Positions 50,950 to 59,947 of a DNA stretch of 64,000 nucleotides are shown here, one piece after another (position 1 is the stretch's first letter; every line of letters starts with the position of its first letter). The translations under genes were made by a program, and so were the position numbers. Origin of the DNA: Stieleria neptunia (GTDB lineage: Bacteria; Planctomycetota; Planctomycetia; Pirellulales; Pirellulaceae); NCBI RefSeq assembly GCF_007754155.1, contig NZ_CP037423.1:1488001-1552000 (forward strand). Reading direction: 5' to 3'. The notes beneath the pieces were generated by a model. It did no database searches, was not told the DNA's origin, and saw only the letters and a program-made list of their open reading frames with translations.

Positions 50950-53289
50950 TTAGTGTTGACCGTCGGTGGTGTGATGATGGTGATGGGAATGATCGGGCGT
51001 TGCGGTCGCTGCTGCGGAAAACGGGGCTGGCTTGTAGGGGAGCGTCTGGTAGTCGGATTGGCCTTCGGTGATTCGGATGAACTGGTTCGCCTGCAGGTCT
51101 TCGAAGACCTGAGTCTTGCCGGTCGTGGGCCAAAACACTTCCAGACGCGCGATGCGATTCGTCTTTCCCAGTCCGATGTGTTGGCGCAGCGGGTTGCCGC
51201 CGAAACTGCCGCCGCTGTTGACCCAGCGATAGATCGAACGCGGCGTTGACGATTCGGTGGTGTCGACACGAATTCTGGCGCCGATCGCGGCCGCGTTGGA
51301 CTTTGTGCCGACCAATTTGACGACGATCCAGTGGTTGCCAAACCCCGGGTTCTCGAACAGAGCGTTTCCATACGCGTCGCCGGCGAACCAGCCGCCGAGT
51401 TCGTGCAACACGTCCTGGTCTCCGTCGTGATCCAGGTCGGCCAGCGCGACACCGTGCCCTTTCTGTAAATGGCCGAATCCGCCTGCGGTGGTCACGTTCG
51501 AAAACGATTTTCCATCGACGTTGCGAAACATCTGATTGGGGACCAGGGCTTCGAAATTTGGAAACCCCGTTCCCAGGTAAAAATCCAAGTAACCGTCATT
51601 GTCCAGGTCGCCGAAATTGGACCCCATCGGTTGTGTCACCCGTTGCAAGTTTCTTTCCGCGGCAACTTCGTCGAACTCGCCCCTGCCGTCGCCTTGGTAC
51701 AGGCAATCCATTTCCGTTCGATGGGGGATCTTCAAGAAGTCGGCGGCGATCGGGTCAACGCTTTGTGAGAAGCTTGCGACGAAGATGTCCAACGCACCGT
51801 CGTTGTTGTAGTCCCAAAACCAAAGCGGAAAACTCACGTTCGGGCCGGTCACTCCCAGTTCCGGTGCCACGTCGATGAAGCTGCCGTTTCCCAGGTTTCG
51901 AAACAGCCGATTGGGACCGTCCATATTGGAAACGTAGACGTCGGGAAACCGGTCGTCATCGTAGTCGCCCCAAACGACTCCCTTGGTGAATCCCGGATCG
52001 GCAATGCCGGCCTCCTTGCCGATTTCAACAAAGGTCCCGTCGGACTGGTTTTGAAACAGTTGGTTCGGGAAAGCTTCGTTGCCGACGTACAGGTCCAGGT
52101 CGCCGTCGTTGTCGTAGTCGGCCCACGAGGCGGTTTGTGTGGGATAGTTTTCTTCGGCCAGGCCGGCGTCGTACGTGACGTCACGAAAGTGACCATTGCC
52201 GTCGTTGCGTAAAAGCGAATTGGGGTGGCGGCCGGTGTCTCCCAACCAACCGCCGCGCAGAACGAACAGGTCGAGATCCCCATCGTTGTCGAAGTCGGCT
52301 TGCAGCAGATTCAGACCGCCATAGATGCCCAGCAGCCCGGCAGCTTCGGTTTCGTCGGAGTAGGTTCCATCGCCATGGTTGCGGTAGAAACGCAGCTGTC
52401 CTGCGGGGCTCCAGGACGAGACGACGAGATCCAAGAATCCGTCGCCGTCAAAATCATCCGCGATCGCTCCGCCAGCCAGACTGAACGTGTCCAGTCCTAA
52501 ATCCGGGGCGCGATCGACGAACCGAGGGAACGTCTGTTCGGACTCGAACGCTTCGGGTGGGATCAGAAACGGTTCGGGGACTGCGTCGGGATAGCGACCG
52601 ATCGCCATGTAGGAAAGGTTCAACAGCCACCGCGAGGGCAGATGGTCGGGCCGAGTCTCCAGCACACGAGAAAAGTAGGCGATCGCCCGCAACGCTTCTT
52701 CTTGATGGACATGGACTCCATCGTCTCGGATCGGAAAGATGCAGCTGTCCGCGGTGTGGTTGTCGATGCAGTTGTCATTTTCCGCTTTCCGCAGATGCGA
52801 CACGCCGATGGAAAAGAACAGCTTGTCAAACACACTCTGCGGCACCTCGGCTTGGCGGAGCAAATTGAACGCCGCCTTCTGCTGTTCGATGCCCTGAGCC
52901 GTCCGGCCGAGGAAGACGTTTCTGCTGCCGATTTCAAACAGCAACGCTCCCCGCATTTCGAAGGCGTGTTCGGGTTGAGTATCGAGCTGTTGTTGTAACT
53001 CGATCAGGTCGGCGCTGCCCAGGAAGAAATTCTGCTCGGGGATCTCTGCTTTGATTTTCGCGAGGGTGTGCAACATCCGATCGTGCGAATCGTGGGAGGC
53101 AAGCTGCCCGCGATCCGTCGCCTGTGGATCGTCCGACGGTTGAGAGTGGCAGCCGGTCGATGCCGACAAGGCGATGATCAACACGGTCGCCACCATCGGG
53201 CAAGCCGCGCCCCAGGTTGATCGGGTCCGGCGAGAATCGGTGCGAAGTGATGTGATACTCCGACGCGTCGTTTGCCGCACGTATTGCAT
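50950..53289 (-). CDS. CRTAC1-type lipoprotein: TPR, VCBS/FG-GAP propeller, ASPIC/UnbV
   Basis: 779 residues. A hydrophobic signal with Cys (VATVLIIALSASTGC) is a likely lipobox. Residues about 60-225 are TPR-like. A VCBS/FG-GAP beta-propeller follows with seven calcium-loop motifs, for example DFDGDGFLDLVV, DFDNDGDLDLFV and DYDNDGDLDLYV. The ASPIC/UnbV domain is near 660-735 (GARIRVDTTES, RLEVFWPTTGKTQ). The protein ends in a His-rich tail (DHSHHHHH...) that could bind metal. It should be an envelope- or surface-anchored, calcium-dependent protein. It lies 6 bases after the related gene upstream, so both form one operon. Confidence 0.92.
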   Translation of the reverse strand: MQYVRQTTRRSITSLRTDSRRTRSTWGAACPMVATVLIIALSASTGCHSQPSDDPQATDRGQLASHDSHDRMLHTLAKIKAEIPEQNFFLGSADLIELQQQLDTQPEHAFEMRGALLFEIGSRNVFLGRTAQGIEQQKAAFNLLRQAEVPQSVFDKLFFSIGVSHLRKAENDNCIDNHTADSCIFPIRDDGVHVHQEEALRAIAYFSRVLETRPDHLPSRWLLNLSYMAIGRYPDAVPEPFLIPPEAFESEQTFPRFVDRAPDLGLDTFSLAGGAIADDFDGDGFLDLVVSSWSPAGQLRFYRNHGDGTYSDETEAAGLLGIYGGLNLLQADFDNDGDLDLFVLRGGWLGDTGRHPNSLLRNDGNGHFRDVTYDAGLAEENYPTQTASWADYDNDGDLDLYVGNEAFPNQLFQNQSDGTFVEIGKEAGIADPGFTKGVVWGDYDDDRFPDVYVSNMDGPNRLFRNLGNGSFIDVAPELGVTGPNVSFPLWFWDYNNDGALDIFVASFSQSVDPIAADFLKIPHRTEMDCLYQGDGRGEFDEVAAERNLQRVTQPMGSNFGDLDNDGYLDFYLGTGFPNFEALVPNQMFRNVDGKSFSNVTTAGGFGHLQKGHGVALADLDHDGDQDVLHELGGWFAGDAYGNALFENPGFGNHWIVVKLVGTKSNAAAIGARIRVDTTESSTPRSIYRWVNSGGSFGGNPLRQHIGLGKTNRIARLEVFWPTTGKTQVFEDLQANQFIRITEGQSDYQTLPYKPAPFSAAATATPDHSHHHHHTTDGQH

Positions 53290-53295
53290 TGGGTT

Positions 53296-56200
53296 TTACT
53301 TCTGTCCGCGAGGGAGTTTGGTCGCCGCGCCGTCACCTTGGACGATCAAGTAATGAGCGTCGGTTGTCAGCGTGCCGATGTGATCGATCGAGCCGTCGGC
53401 CCAGACGACTTGAACGTCAGTGACTTCGTCGGACGATCCGACACCGGCTCGCAAGATGCGTTCGTTGCTACACAGATAGCCATCGCCCGACAAACACCAC
53501 AACGATCGGTTTCGGCCGTCATGGGAAAACCGAACGAACGCGCCGGTCGCATCGCGCGAACAATCCCGCCCCACCAATCGAAAGGAGAGGTAGCGGTTGG
53601 TGGCGGGGGTTTGGTTGATCAACAGTCGAGCATGTTCGCGAGTGTGGGTGATGATCACGTCGTTGCGGTGATCCCCGTTGATGTCAACGGTCCACAGGGC
53701 ACGGCCGACGTGATGGCGTGAAAAATAGTCTCCCCAATCATCGTCGTGGAGCAAAGAGAACTTGCCATCGCCGTGGCGCTGAAAAATCTGGAACGGCTGT
53801 TCATAGGCATACGCACCGTCGTCAAACTCACCGATATGACCGTTCGTCACCACGATTTCGTCGGTCCCGTCACCATCCAGGTCGATCGCTTCGGTCCCGA
53901 ATCCCACCGTTGCCAGGGTCGGTTGCAACATGCCGACCTTGCTGGTCTGATCGCTCCAAAACCCCGGCGCGACTTGTTCGTAGTAGATGTTGTATTCATT
54001 TGCGAAACCCGTCACGTACAAATCCAGGTCCCCATCGCCGTCAAAATCGCTGGACGCGATCCCCATGGAAGCTTGGGGCCGGGAGGCGGCGTCGACGGCA
54101 ACGCCACGTGCGACCGCCGTTTGATCCAGCCGCATCGAAGTTCCGTCGGTTTGGGTTTCGACGGTTTGTGTCAACAGTTCATTGGACGACATGTCGTTGG
54201 CAAGAAAGATCGTCAGCGCGTCGGGTGCGAGCATGCCCGCCAGTACACCCATCGTTCGACCGGGTGAGATGTGGTCGGTCAGGCGATCGGTTGATTCGGA
54301 AAAACGACCCTCAGCATTTGCCAGATAAAGACGGTTTGCCTGGGCGCGAAATCGCAGCGGATGACAGGTCCCCAACTCTCCGGATTCGTTCGGGCACGGT
54401 CGGTCGGGGGCTTCCTCGGTTGAACAATAGTTGCCGATCACCAAATCGGAAATTCCGTCACCATTGATGTCCACAAACGCGGCACAGGTTGTCCATTCGG
54501 CCGGCGTTTCGTCGCCCAAAAGGTCGTCGCAATGGCTGAACGATCCGTCGCCGTTGTTCCGCAACAGCCGATTGACGCCGAGGTTGGCAAAGAACAGATC
54601 GGGGAAGCCGTCTTCGTTGAAATCGCCGACGCAACATCCCTGGCCAAAGTCGGTGTCATCGACATTGGCCAGCTGTGACACCCGCGCCAGTCGATCACCC
54701 ATGTTTCTTAGCAATTCATTGGGGTGCGAGTCGGATTGCAGCATGGTTCCGCCCGCCCCCATCACGACGACATCCGACCAGCCGTCCAGATCGTAATCGA
54801 TGGCCCCACCGCCGACGCCCGTCGACCGCGTCAGCGCGCCGCGTCGATCGTCGTCCGGATCACTGTCGGCACCGATGCCCGTCAATCCCCAGCGGGCACT
54901 TTCATCGCTCAGGCGGATTGCAACATCCGCAGAACCCTTCGGGACGCCTGCCAATCGCCGCGGCATGTCGACGTCGTCCGGTACCGGAACCGGCAGTTGC
55001 GACAGGTCGATGTCCAACTCATGGTTCCAACGGGTGGATTGCCAGCGTTGATCCTTCTTCAGACGGTTGATGATCTGTGTTCGGATGCCGGCCAGATCAT
55101 CAGTGGTGTCGTCCGCGAGCGTCGTCGCAACCGCGGCCCACGCTTCCGCTTCCCAGTTTCTACCCAGACTCGAAAGCGACTGAGCGATCTGCAGGGCAAT
55201 CCGTTGACTCGTGTACTCGCTCCAAGTGAAGGCGTTCAACTGTTTCCGCATCAGCAGCAGGTTCTGCACGCGGCGGTCGATCTGCTGCAGTTGGGCGTCC
55301 GATACCGAGCCAGAAAACTTCTCTCCCGAGCTGCGAAGCACTCGTATCGAAGTGGCTAATTGGGTCCAGGCGACGCTGCTATTGGGGTCTCGCCGCGTCG
55401 CTTCATAAAATGCGCGCGCCGCTTGGGCGTGGTTGTGGCTTGCTGCCGACCAGGTGCCAAGGGCCAGCCAGTAGTCGACCCGTTCCATGCAGTCATCCGA
55501 CGTGCCCGCGCTCCAGGCCGCCAAGTCCGATTCTCGATGCTGGACCGCGAGGACATACCCAAGCAGCGCTTGGGCGGGTGCAAAATCCGGATGTCGTTCC
55601 AGGATCTCTCGACAGACGATCTGCGACGCTTCGAATTTTCGATTGTCCGCCAAGTCAATCGCTTCTCCCAACCGGATTCGCCGGTCATCGGGATTGCGCT
55701 CGATCATCCATTGCACGGTTTGGGTTGAAAACTTGCGGCTTTCGGCATCGGTCAATGCGACCAACAACTGCAGATCGAAGCTGCGGTTGCGGACGAGCGT
55801 CTGGTAGTGTGGCTCGATCAGAACGTTGCGTTGGGCTTCTTTTAAAAAGCCGACCAGCTTGACCCGCAGCGATTGATCGGATGGATTGGCCTGGACCGCG
55901 TCTTGCAGCAAGTCGATCACGTCGTAGAGTCGCCCGACGTCGATGTTGGCTCGAATCGCATTTTCAACCCGCTGCGGATCGAAGTCGCTGTGACGTGCGG
56001 CCCGGATCATTAATTCAGCCGCTTGCGACGTACGCCCCGTCTGCGCCGCGATGATGGCGACTTCTGTCAACCTCTCCGGATCCTCGGGGTGCAAAAGCAA
56101 GACGTGTGGGGCGTGTTCCCAAGCGGCGTCCCAGTTGCGATCCGAAACCGCGCGCCGCATCGTCTGAATCAGATCAGGCATGTGTCGGTGATCGTTGCCA

Positions 56201-56394
56201 GGCTCGGTTTCGATCACCTCTTTCGAATCGGCACCGCAACCCACGACGCAACACATTGCGACCAGCAGACACCAACGAGGTGTTGAAAAACAACGCGCCG
56301 AAGGATCGGACGTCGACGTGTCCAATCCACACTCACGACCCGGCCGCTCCATGTCAAGGTTGCCAGAATGAGATGGAGGTGTAGGAGGCGTCAT
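53296..56394 (-). CDS. Large CRTAC1-type lipoprotein with TPR, VCBS and ASPIC domains
   Basis: 1,032 residues from the ATG at 56394; an ATG at 56352 is also possible. The signal ends in a lipobox (LLVAMCCVVGC). About residues 60-450 are TPR repeats, longer than in the sister gene. Calcium-loop propeller motifs follow, among them DYDLDGWSDVVV, DFNEDGFPDLFF, DINGDGISDLVI, DFDGDGDLDLYV and DLDGDGTDEIVV. The ASPIC/UnbV end is GAFVRFSHDGRNRSL, VTDVQVVWADGS. It is a paralogue of the next gene on this strand. The promoter lies in 56,395-57,020, divergent from the DUF1559 gene. Confidence 0.92.
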   Translation of the reverse strand: MTPPTPPSHSGNLDMERPGRECGLDTSTSDPSARCFSTPRWCLLVAMCCVVGCGADSKEVIETEPGNDHRHMPDLIQTMRRAVSDRNWDAAWEHAPHVLLLHPEDPERLTEVAIIAAQTGRTSQAAELMIRAARHSDFDPQRVENAIRANIDVGRLYDVIDLLQDAVQANPSDQSLRVKLVGFLKEAQRNVLIEPHYQTLVRNRSFDLQLLVALTDAESRKFSTQTVQWMIERNPDDRRIRLGEAIDLADNRKFEASQIVCREILERHPDFAPAQALLGYVLAVQHRESDLAAWSAGTSDDCMERVDYWLALGTWSAASHNHAQAARAFYEATRRDPNSSVAWTQLATSIRVLRSSGEKFSGSVSDAQLQQIDRRVQNLLLMRKQLNAFTWSEYTSQRIALQIAQSLSSLGRNWEAEAWAAVATTLADDTTDDLAGIRTQIINRLKKDQRWQSTRWNHELDIDLSQLPVPVPDDVDMPRRLAGVPKGSADVAIRLSDESARWGLTGIGADSDPDDDRRGALTRSTGVGGGAIDYDLDGWSDVVVMGAGGTMLQSDSHPNELLRNMGDRLARVSQLANVDDTDFGQGCCVGDFNEDGFPDLFFANLGVNRLLRNNGDGSFSHCDDLLGDETPAEWTTCAAFVDINGDGISDLVIGNYCSTEEAPDRPCPNESGELGTCHPLRFRAQANRLYLANAEGRFSESTDRLTDHISPGRTMGVLAGMLAPDALTIFLANDMSSNELLTQTVETQTDGTSMRLDQTAVARGVAVDAASRPQASMGIASSDFDGDGDLDLYVTGFANEYNIYYEQVAPGFWSDQTSKVGMLQPTLATVGFGTEAIDLDGDGTDEIVVTNGHIGEFDDGAYAYEQPFQIFQRHGDGKFSLLHDDDWGDYFSRHHVGRALWTVDINGDHRNDVIITHTREHARLLINQTPATNRYLSFRLVGRDCSRDATGAFVRFSHDGRNRSLWCLSGDGYLCSNERILRAGVGSSDEVTDVQVVWADGSIDHIGTLTTDAHYLIVQGDGAATKLPRGQK

Positions 56395-57020
56395 GCCCAA
56401 CGCTGCAAGTGGGAAGATGAATCGGTGGGTCGGTTAGTCTAATGCCAATCGCATCGAGATGGCAAAGCAATGCGTGGATTCCAAACGGGATGGGCGTCCG
56501 GACGCTTGCGGCCTGTCGATCGAGTGGATGAACCAAAATCAACGAGATCCAATTGGCCCGACGCATCAGCGAGGAACGCCGCACGCGGCCCCTTGCTGAC
56601 GCATGCGGGCTGGAATCGAAACGCCGATCGACAGCCGCTTGGACATGTACATAACAAATGCTACTTATGGGTGATTGGTTTTCCCCAGAGTGCGTGAAAG
56701 GCAGAAAACGCGGCCCAAAAACGATAAAAGCAGCTTTTCGAGCGGAACATTCTATTAGCCTACACGGTTCATTGCTCAACATGGCCGATAGCAAACCCAT
56801 CCACGGGGCAGCACTCGGTCGCCCGCCTAGAGGCAATGCGTTCACCCGCTTAATAGACATTGAATCTTTCCTTGTTTGAGGGGGAGTGGTTCAAGAGTTA
56901 TCGATGTTCATTTGTTGGTATTCAGCGAATGCAATGCAATTGAAACGCGATCGAACTACAACGAGATGTGAGCTTCTAGGTGGTGTTATCACTTCCTTCT
57001 TTGTTTCATCGGAGCACGAC
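56395..57020. other. Divergent promoter region
   Basis: 626 bases between the ASPIC operon and the DUF1559 gene. Short frames at 56,658-56,879 have no motif. AAAAGCAGCTTTT (about 56,726) is a small palindrome. GGAG at about 57,011 is the ribosome-binding site for DUF1559. Confidence 0.5.
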
Positions 57021-58292
57021 ATGATTCGAACTCGCTCAGTAGGGCGTCCTACTGGTTTTACACTCGTTGAGTTATTGGTGGTGATCGCCATCATCGGGAT
57101 CTTAGTGGGGCTTCTGTTGCCCGCGGTCCAGGCCGCGAGAGAAGCCGCGCGACGCATGAGTTGCAGTAATAATTTCAAGCAACTCGGTTTGGCAATTCAC
57201 AATTATCATTCCGCATTCAAGCAACTGCCGCCGTACGGTGGCGGCACGGGCAAAGGACTGGAGACGCCGCCGGCATGGTGGCGTGCGAGCAACACGGCCA
57301 ATCGCAAAAGCCTGAGTATTTGGGTGCCTTTGACGGCGTACTTTGAGCAGCAGGGCCTGTGGGATCACATTTCCAATCGAAGTATCCAGACGGTGACCGG
57401 TGCCGCACCTCCCGGCCCACTCAATTACTGGCCGGCGATGGGTCCGAGTCCCAAGTCGTATTCGACCAACCCGGGGTATATCCCTTGGCAGTCGGAGATT
57501 CCGACGCTGCGTTGCCCGAGTGACGGAGGGTCGGGACTTCCTGGGCGTGGCCGCGTCAACTACGGCGCCTGCTTGGGCGAGGCACCCAAGAACCAGATCA
57601 TGTCCCACTTTAACACCGCCGAAATGGTGCCGACGACCAGTGCCGGCGGTGCGCGGAATGCCAAGGCACTGCACCGCGGCATGTTTGCTCCGTACACGAA
57701 ATTTGCATTTCGTGATGTCAAAGACGGATTGTCCAATACGATTGCGTGCGGAGAAATCGTCACCGACCAAGGCGACAAGGCGGTCAATGGTTCCATTTCC
57801 TGGGATCCCGGTGGCAACGGCGACGATCACTTCTTCAAACCGCTGCACTGTATCGAATCCAACGAGATCGATCCCGATCGACCTCGGTTTTGGTGTGATA
57901 GCCAAAGCACCGGGGGATGCACGCCGCCGGTCAGGGTCGTGGTCAACGAGACCAACGGTCGTGGGATGAGTTGGGCGTCCGCGTTTCGGACTTCGATTCA
58001 AGCGGTCTTTACCGTCCGTCCGCCCAACAGCGAACTCTGTATCGGGCAATGGGCCGACAACCTGGGCAACTTTTCACCCAGCAGCTTCCACCAAGGTGGT
58101 TGCCACGTGTTGATGGGTGATGGTGCGGTCACGTTCATCACCGATTCGATCGAAGCAGGGAATCAAAATGAGCCGGGGATCTGGTACGACCAGAACCAGT
58201 CCCGCCCGGGCGCCGAAAGCCCCTATGGCCTGTGGGGTGCGCTCGGCACCAAGGCTGCCAGCGAAGTGATCGAAGAGCAGCTGAATCAATAG
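57021..58292 (+). CDS. DUF1559 pseudopilin-type protein
   Basis: 423 residues from the ATG at 57021, preceded by GGAG. The prepilin N-terminus is [20 protein letters not shown], with the conserved Glu at +5 of the mature protein. [20 protein letters not shown] is the DUF1559 hallmark. The C-terminal H-X9-DG tag is present ([16 protein letters not shown]). Planctomycetes carry many of these; they are thought to form pilin-like surface fibres after prepilin peptidase cleavage. The longer frame from 56886 is not needed. A hairpin follows the stop, and a small lipoprotein gene lies downstream. Confidence 0.97.
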   Translation: MIRTRSVGRPTGFTLVELLVVIAIIGILVGLLLPAVQAAREAARRMSCSNNFKQLGLAIHNYHSAFKQLPPYGGGTGKGLETPPAWWRASNTANRKSLSIWVPLTAYFEQQGLWDHISNRSIQTVTGAAPPGPLNYWPAMGPSPKSYSTNPGYIPWQSEIPTLRCPSDGGSGLPGRGRVNYGACLGEAPKNQIMSHFNTAEMVPTTSAGGARNAKALHRGMFAPYTKFAFRDVKDGLSNTIACGEIVTDQGDKAVNGSISWDPGGNGDDHFFKPLHCIESNEIDPDRPRFWCDSQSTGGCTPPVRVVVNETNGRGMSWASAFRTSIQAVFTVRPPNSELCIGQWADNLGNFSPSSFHQGGCHVLMGDGAVTFITDSIEAGNQNEPGIWYDQNQSRPGAESPYGLWGALGTKAASEVIEEQLNQ

Positions 58293-58318
58293 GCTGCCTC
58301 GTTGTCCTCTTTCATCGT

Positions 58319-58348
58319 GTCTCGTCCCCATTTATTTGGGGACGAGAC
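58319..58348 (+). terminator. 11-bp-stem hairpin after the DUF1559 gene
   Basis: GTCTCGTCCCC (58319-58329), loop ATTTATTT, GGGGACGAGAC (58338-58348): a perfect stem. No U-tract follows, so termination would be weak or another factor is needed. Confidence 0.55.
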
Positions 58349-58398
58349 CAGCGATGGTGGTCTCGCGGTTTAGGCGTTGAACGCGTCTTCTCTTGAGA

Positions 58399-58455
58399 GT
58401 GGGATAGGCTTTGGGTCTATCCTTGCAGCATTGACAGGCTGGAAGCCTATCCCAC
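58399..58455. repeat. Palindromic repeat GTGGGATAGGCTT / AAGCCTATCCCAC
   Basis: 13-bp perfect arms at 58399-58411 and 58443-58455. The same family with 23-bp arms is at 63062-63118. GACAGGCTGGAAGCCTATCC is shared by both. Confidence 0.85.
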
Positions 58456-58530
58456 TCATGTTTGCGGCCACTGTTTTATGCGTCTGAAAAGTTTGTTTTA
58501 TTCATGATGATGTTTCACAAAGGTTCTTTC

Positions 58531-58704
58531 ATGCGAAAATATTTCTTGGCATCGATTTGCGTCCTCTGCTTCGTCCCCGTCATCGGTTGCGGAGGCTCCG
58601 GCGATACCACGGTCGTAGCGCCATCAGAAACGGAGACCAGCGATGTTCCCGTCGAAGGGATGAGCGAGGAGGAATACGCCAAAGAGATGGCCAAATCGAT
58701 GTAG
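58531..58704 (+). CDS. Small lipoprotein
   Basis: 57 residues: MRKYFLASICVLCFVPVIGC with the lipobox Cys at residue 20, then a Gly/Ser/Thr-rich acidic tail (SETETSDVPVEGMSEEEYAK). AAGG about nine bases upstream supports this start over those at 58504/58507. Small lipoproteins like this commonly follow DUF1559 genes in planctomycetes, which suggests a role in the same surface structure. No family name. Confidence 0.85.
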   Translation: MRKYFLASICVLCFVPVIGCGGSGDTTVVAPSETETSDVPVEGMSEEEYAKEMAKSM

Positions 58705-58801
58705 TGATCGAGTTCCATTTTTGTCGAATGGACCAACGCCGGATTGCCTCGGTTGAAGACCCCGGCAATCCGGCCGGCCGGGTCGACGAACGACCGCCTT
58801 T

Positions 58802-59947
58802 ATGACGCATGTGTCAATGAACGATGCCGCCAAAAGCGTGTGGCTGAGGATTCTGGGAGTCGCCGCAAGCTGCAGCGTGCTGGGGACGCTCGGTCGTGTC
58901 GTCACGATCAATGGCGTTGGCAACACTGTCGCCGCTCAAGTCGCCAGCGGAGGCGCGCAACCGACCTCTGTTGGCAAACTGGTCTGTCGCGAATGCCACC
59001 CAGAAAACTTTGAACTCCATCAACACTCCGGACACGCCGATACGTTTGCGACCACGCTGGAATCAGAAGTGGCGAAGCGGTTTGCGGACAAGGCACTCGA
59101 TGCCGGAGAGCCCTATGGGGTGTTCCAGTATCGGTTCGGCGAAGACGGGTTGCAGACGCGCCGAATGGCCGATCCCAATCAAGGGCCGTTCCGGTTGCAA
59201 TACGTCCTCGGATCGGGACGCAATGCGATGACGCTGCTGACGCTGATCGACGACAACGGGCCCGAGGTCGCCGGGGTCGAACACCGGATCTCTTGGTTCG
59301 GTTCGCATGGTGATTTCGGTTTGACACCGGGACACGTCGGCATGGTCCCAGACAACGAAACAGAACATTGGGGCAATGTGGTTCGTGGCGAGAGCGTCAG
59401 GCAATGCGTTTCTTGTCACACGACGACCGGCACCGTCGTCGGGACGGAGATCGTCAATCTGGTTGCCGACGTGAACTGTGAAAAATGTCACGGCCCCGGC
59501 AGCGAACATGTGCGTCAAGCACGAACGTCATCCTCACCGCCCCCGTATTCAGTGGGCCGCAAGCAGTGGGATTTGGAATCCGAGCTGCAATTGTGTGGTG
59601 ACTGTCATCGATTGCCGCGACACATTGACCCGCTCGCACTCCGGGAATACGCGAACGAATTGCTGCGTTTTCAACCTGTCGGGCTGCTGAGAAGCGAATG
59701 CTATTTGGAATCCGATGGCACGTTCATGTGCTCGACGTGTCATAACCCCCATCAAGATTCAAAGACCAAGTCGACCGCCGACTACGAACAGGATTGTCGC
59801 AATTGCCACGTGCCAGATTCTGATGATCATGTCGCATGCAGCGTGTCCCCGACGGACGGATGTATCGAATGTCACATGCCGGCCAAAACGTTCGAGCAAG
59901 GGATGGTGTTTCACGACCATTGGATTCGCGTGCGGGAGGAGAAATGA
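58802..59947 (+). CDS. Multihaem c-type cytochrome (seven CxxCH)
   Basis: 381 residues; an ATG at 58817 is an alternative. An N-terminal hydrophobic segment is followed by seven haem-binding sites: CRECH, CVSCH, CEKCH, CGDCH, CSTCH, CRNCH and CIECH. The arrangement resembles the cytochrome c554 family. It would be matured and work outside the cytoplasm as an electron carrier or redox enzyme. Its stop overlaps the ATG of the TPR lipoprotein (ATGA), so the two are coupled. Confidence 0.95.
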   Translation: MTHVSMNDAAKSVWLRILGVAASCSVLGTLGRVVTINGVGNTVAAQVASGGAQPTSVGKLVCRECHPENFELHQHSGHADTFATTLESEVAKRFADKALDAGEPYGVFQYRFGEDGLQTRRMADPNQGPFRLQYVLGSGRNAMTLLTLIDDNGPEVAGVEHRISWFGSHGDFGLTPGHVGMVPDNETEHWGNVVRGESVRQCVSCHTTTGTVVGTEIVNLVADVNCEKCHGPGSEHVRQARTSSSPPPYSVGRKQWDLESELQLCGDCHRLPRHIDPLALREYANELLRFQPVGLLRSECYLESDGTFMCSTCHNPHQDSKTKSTADYEQDCRNCHVPDSDDHVACSVSPTDGCIECHMPAKTFEQGMVFHDHWIRVREEK

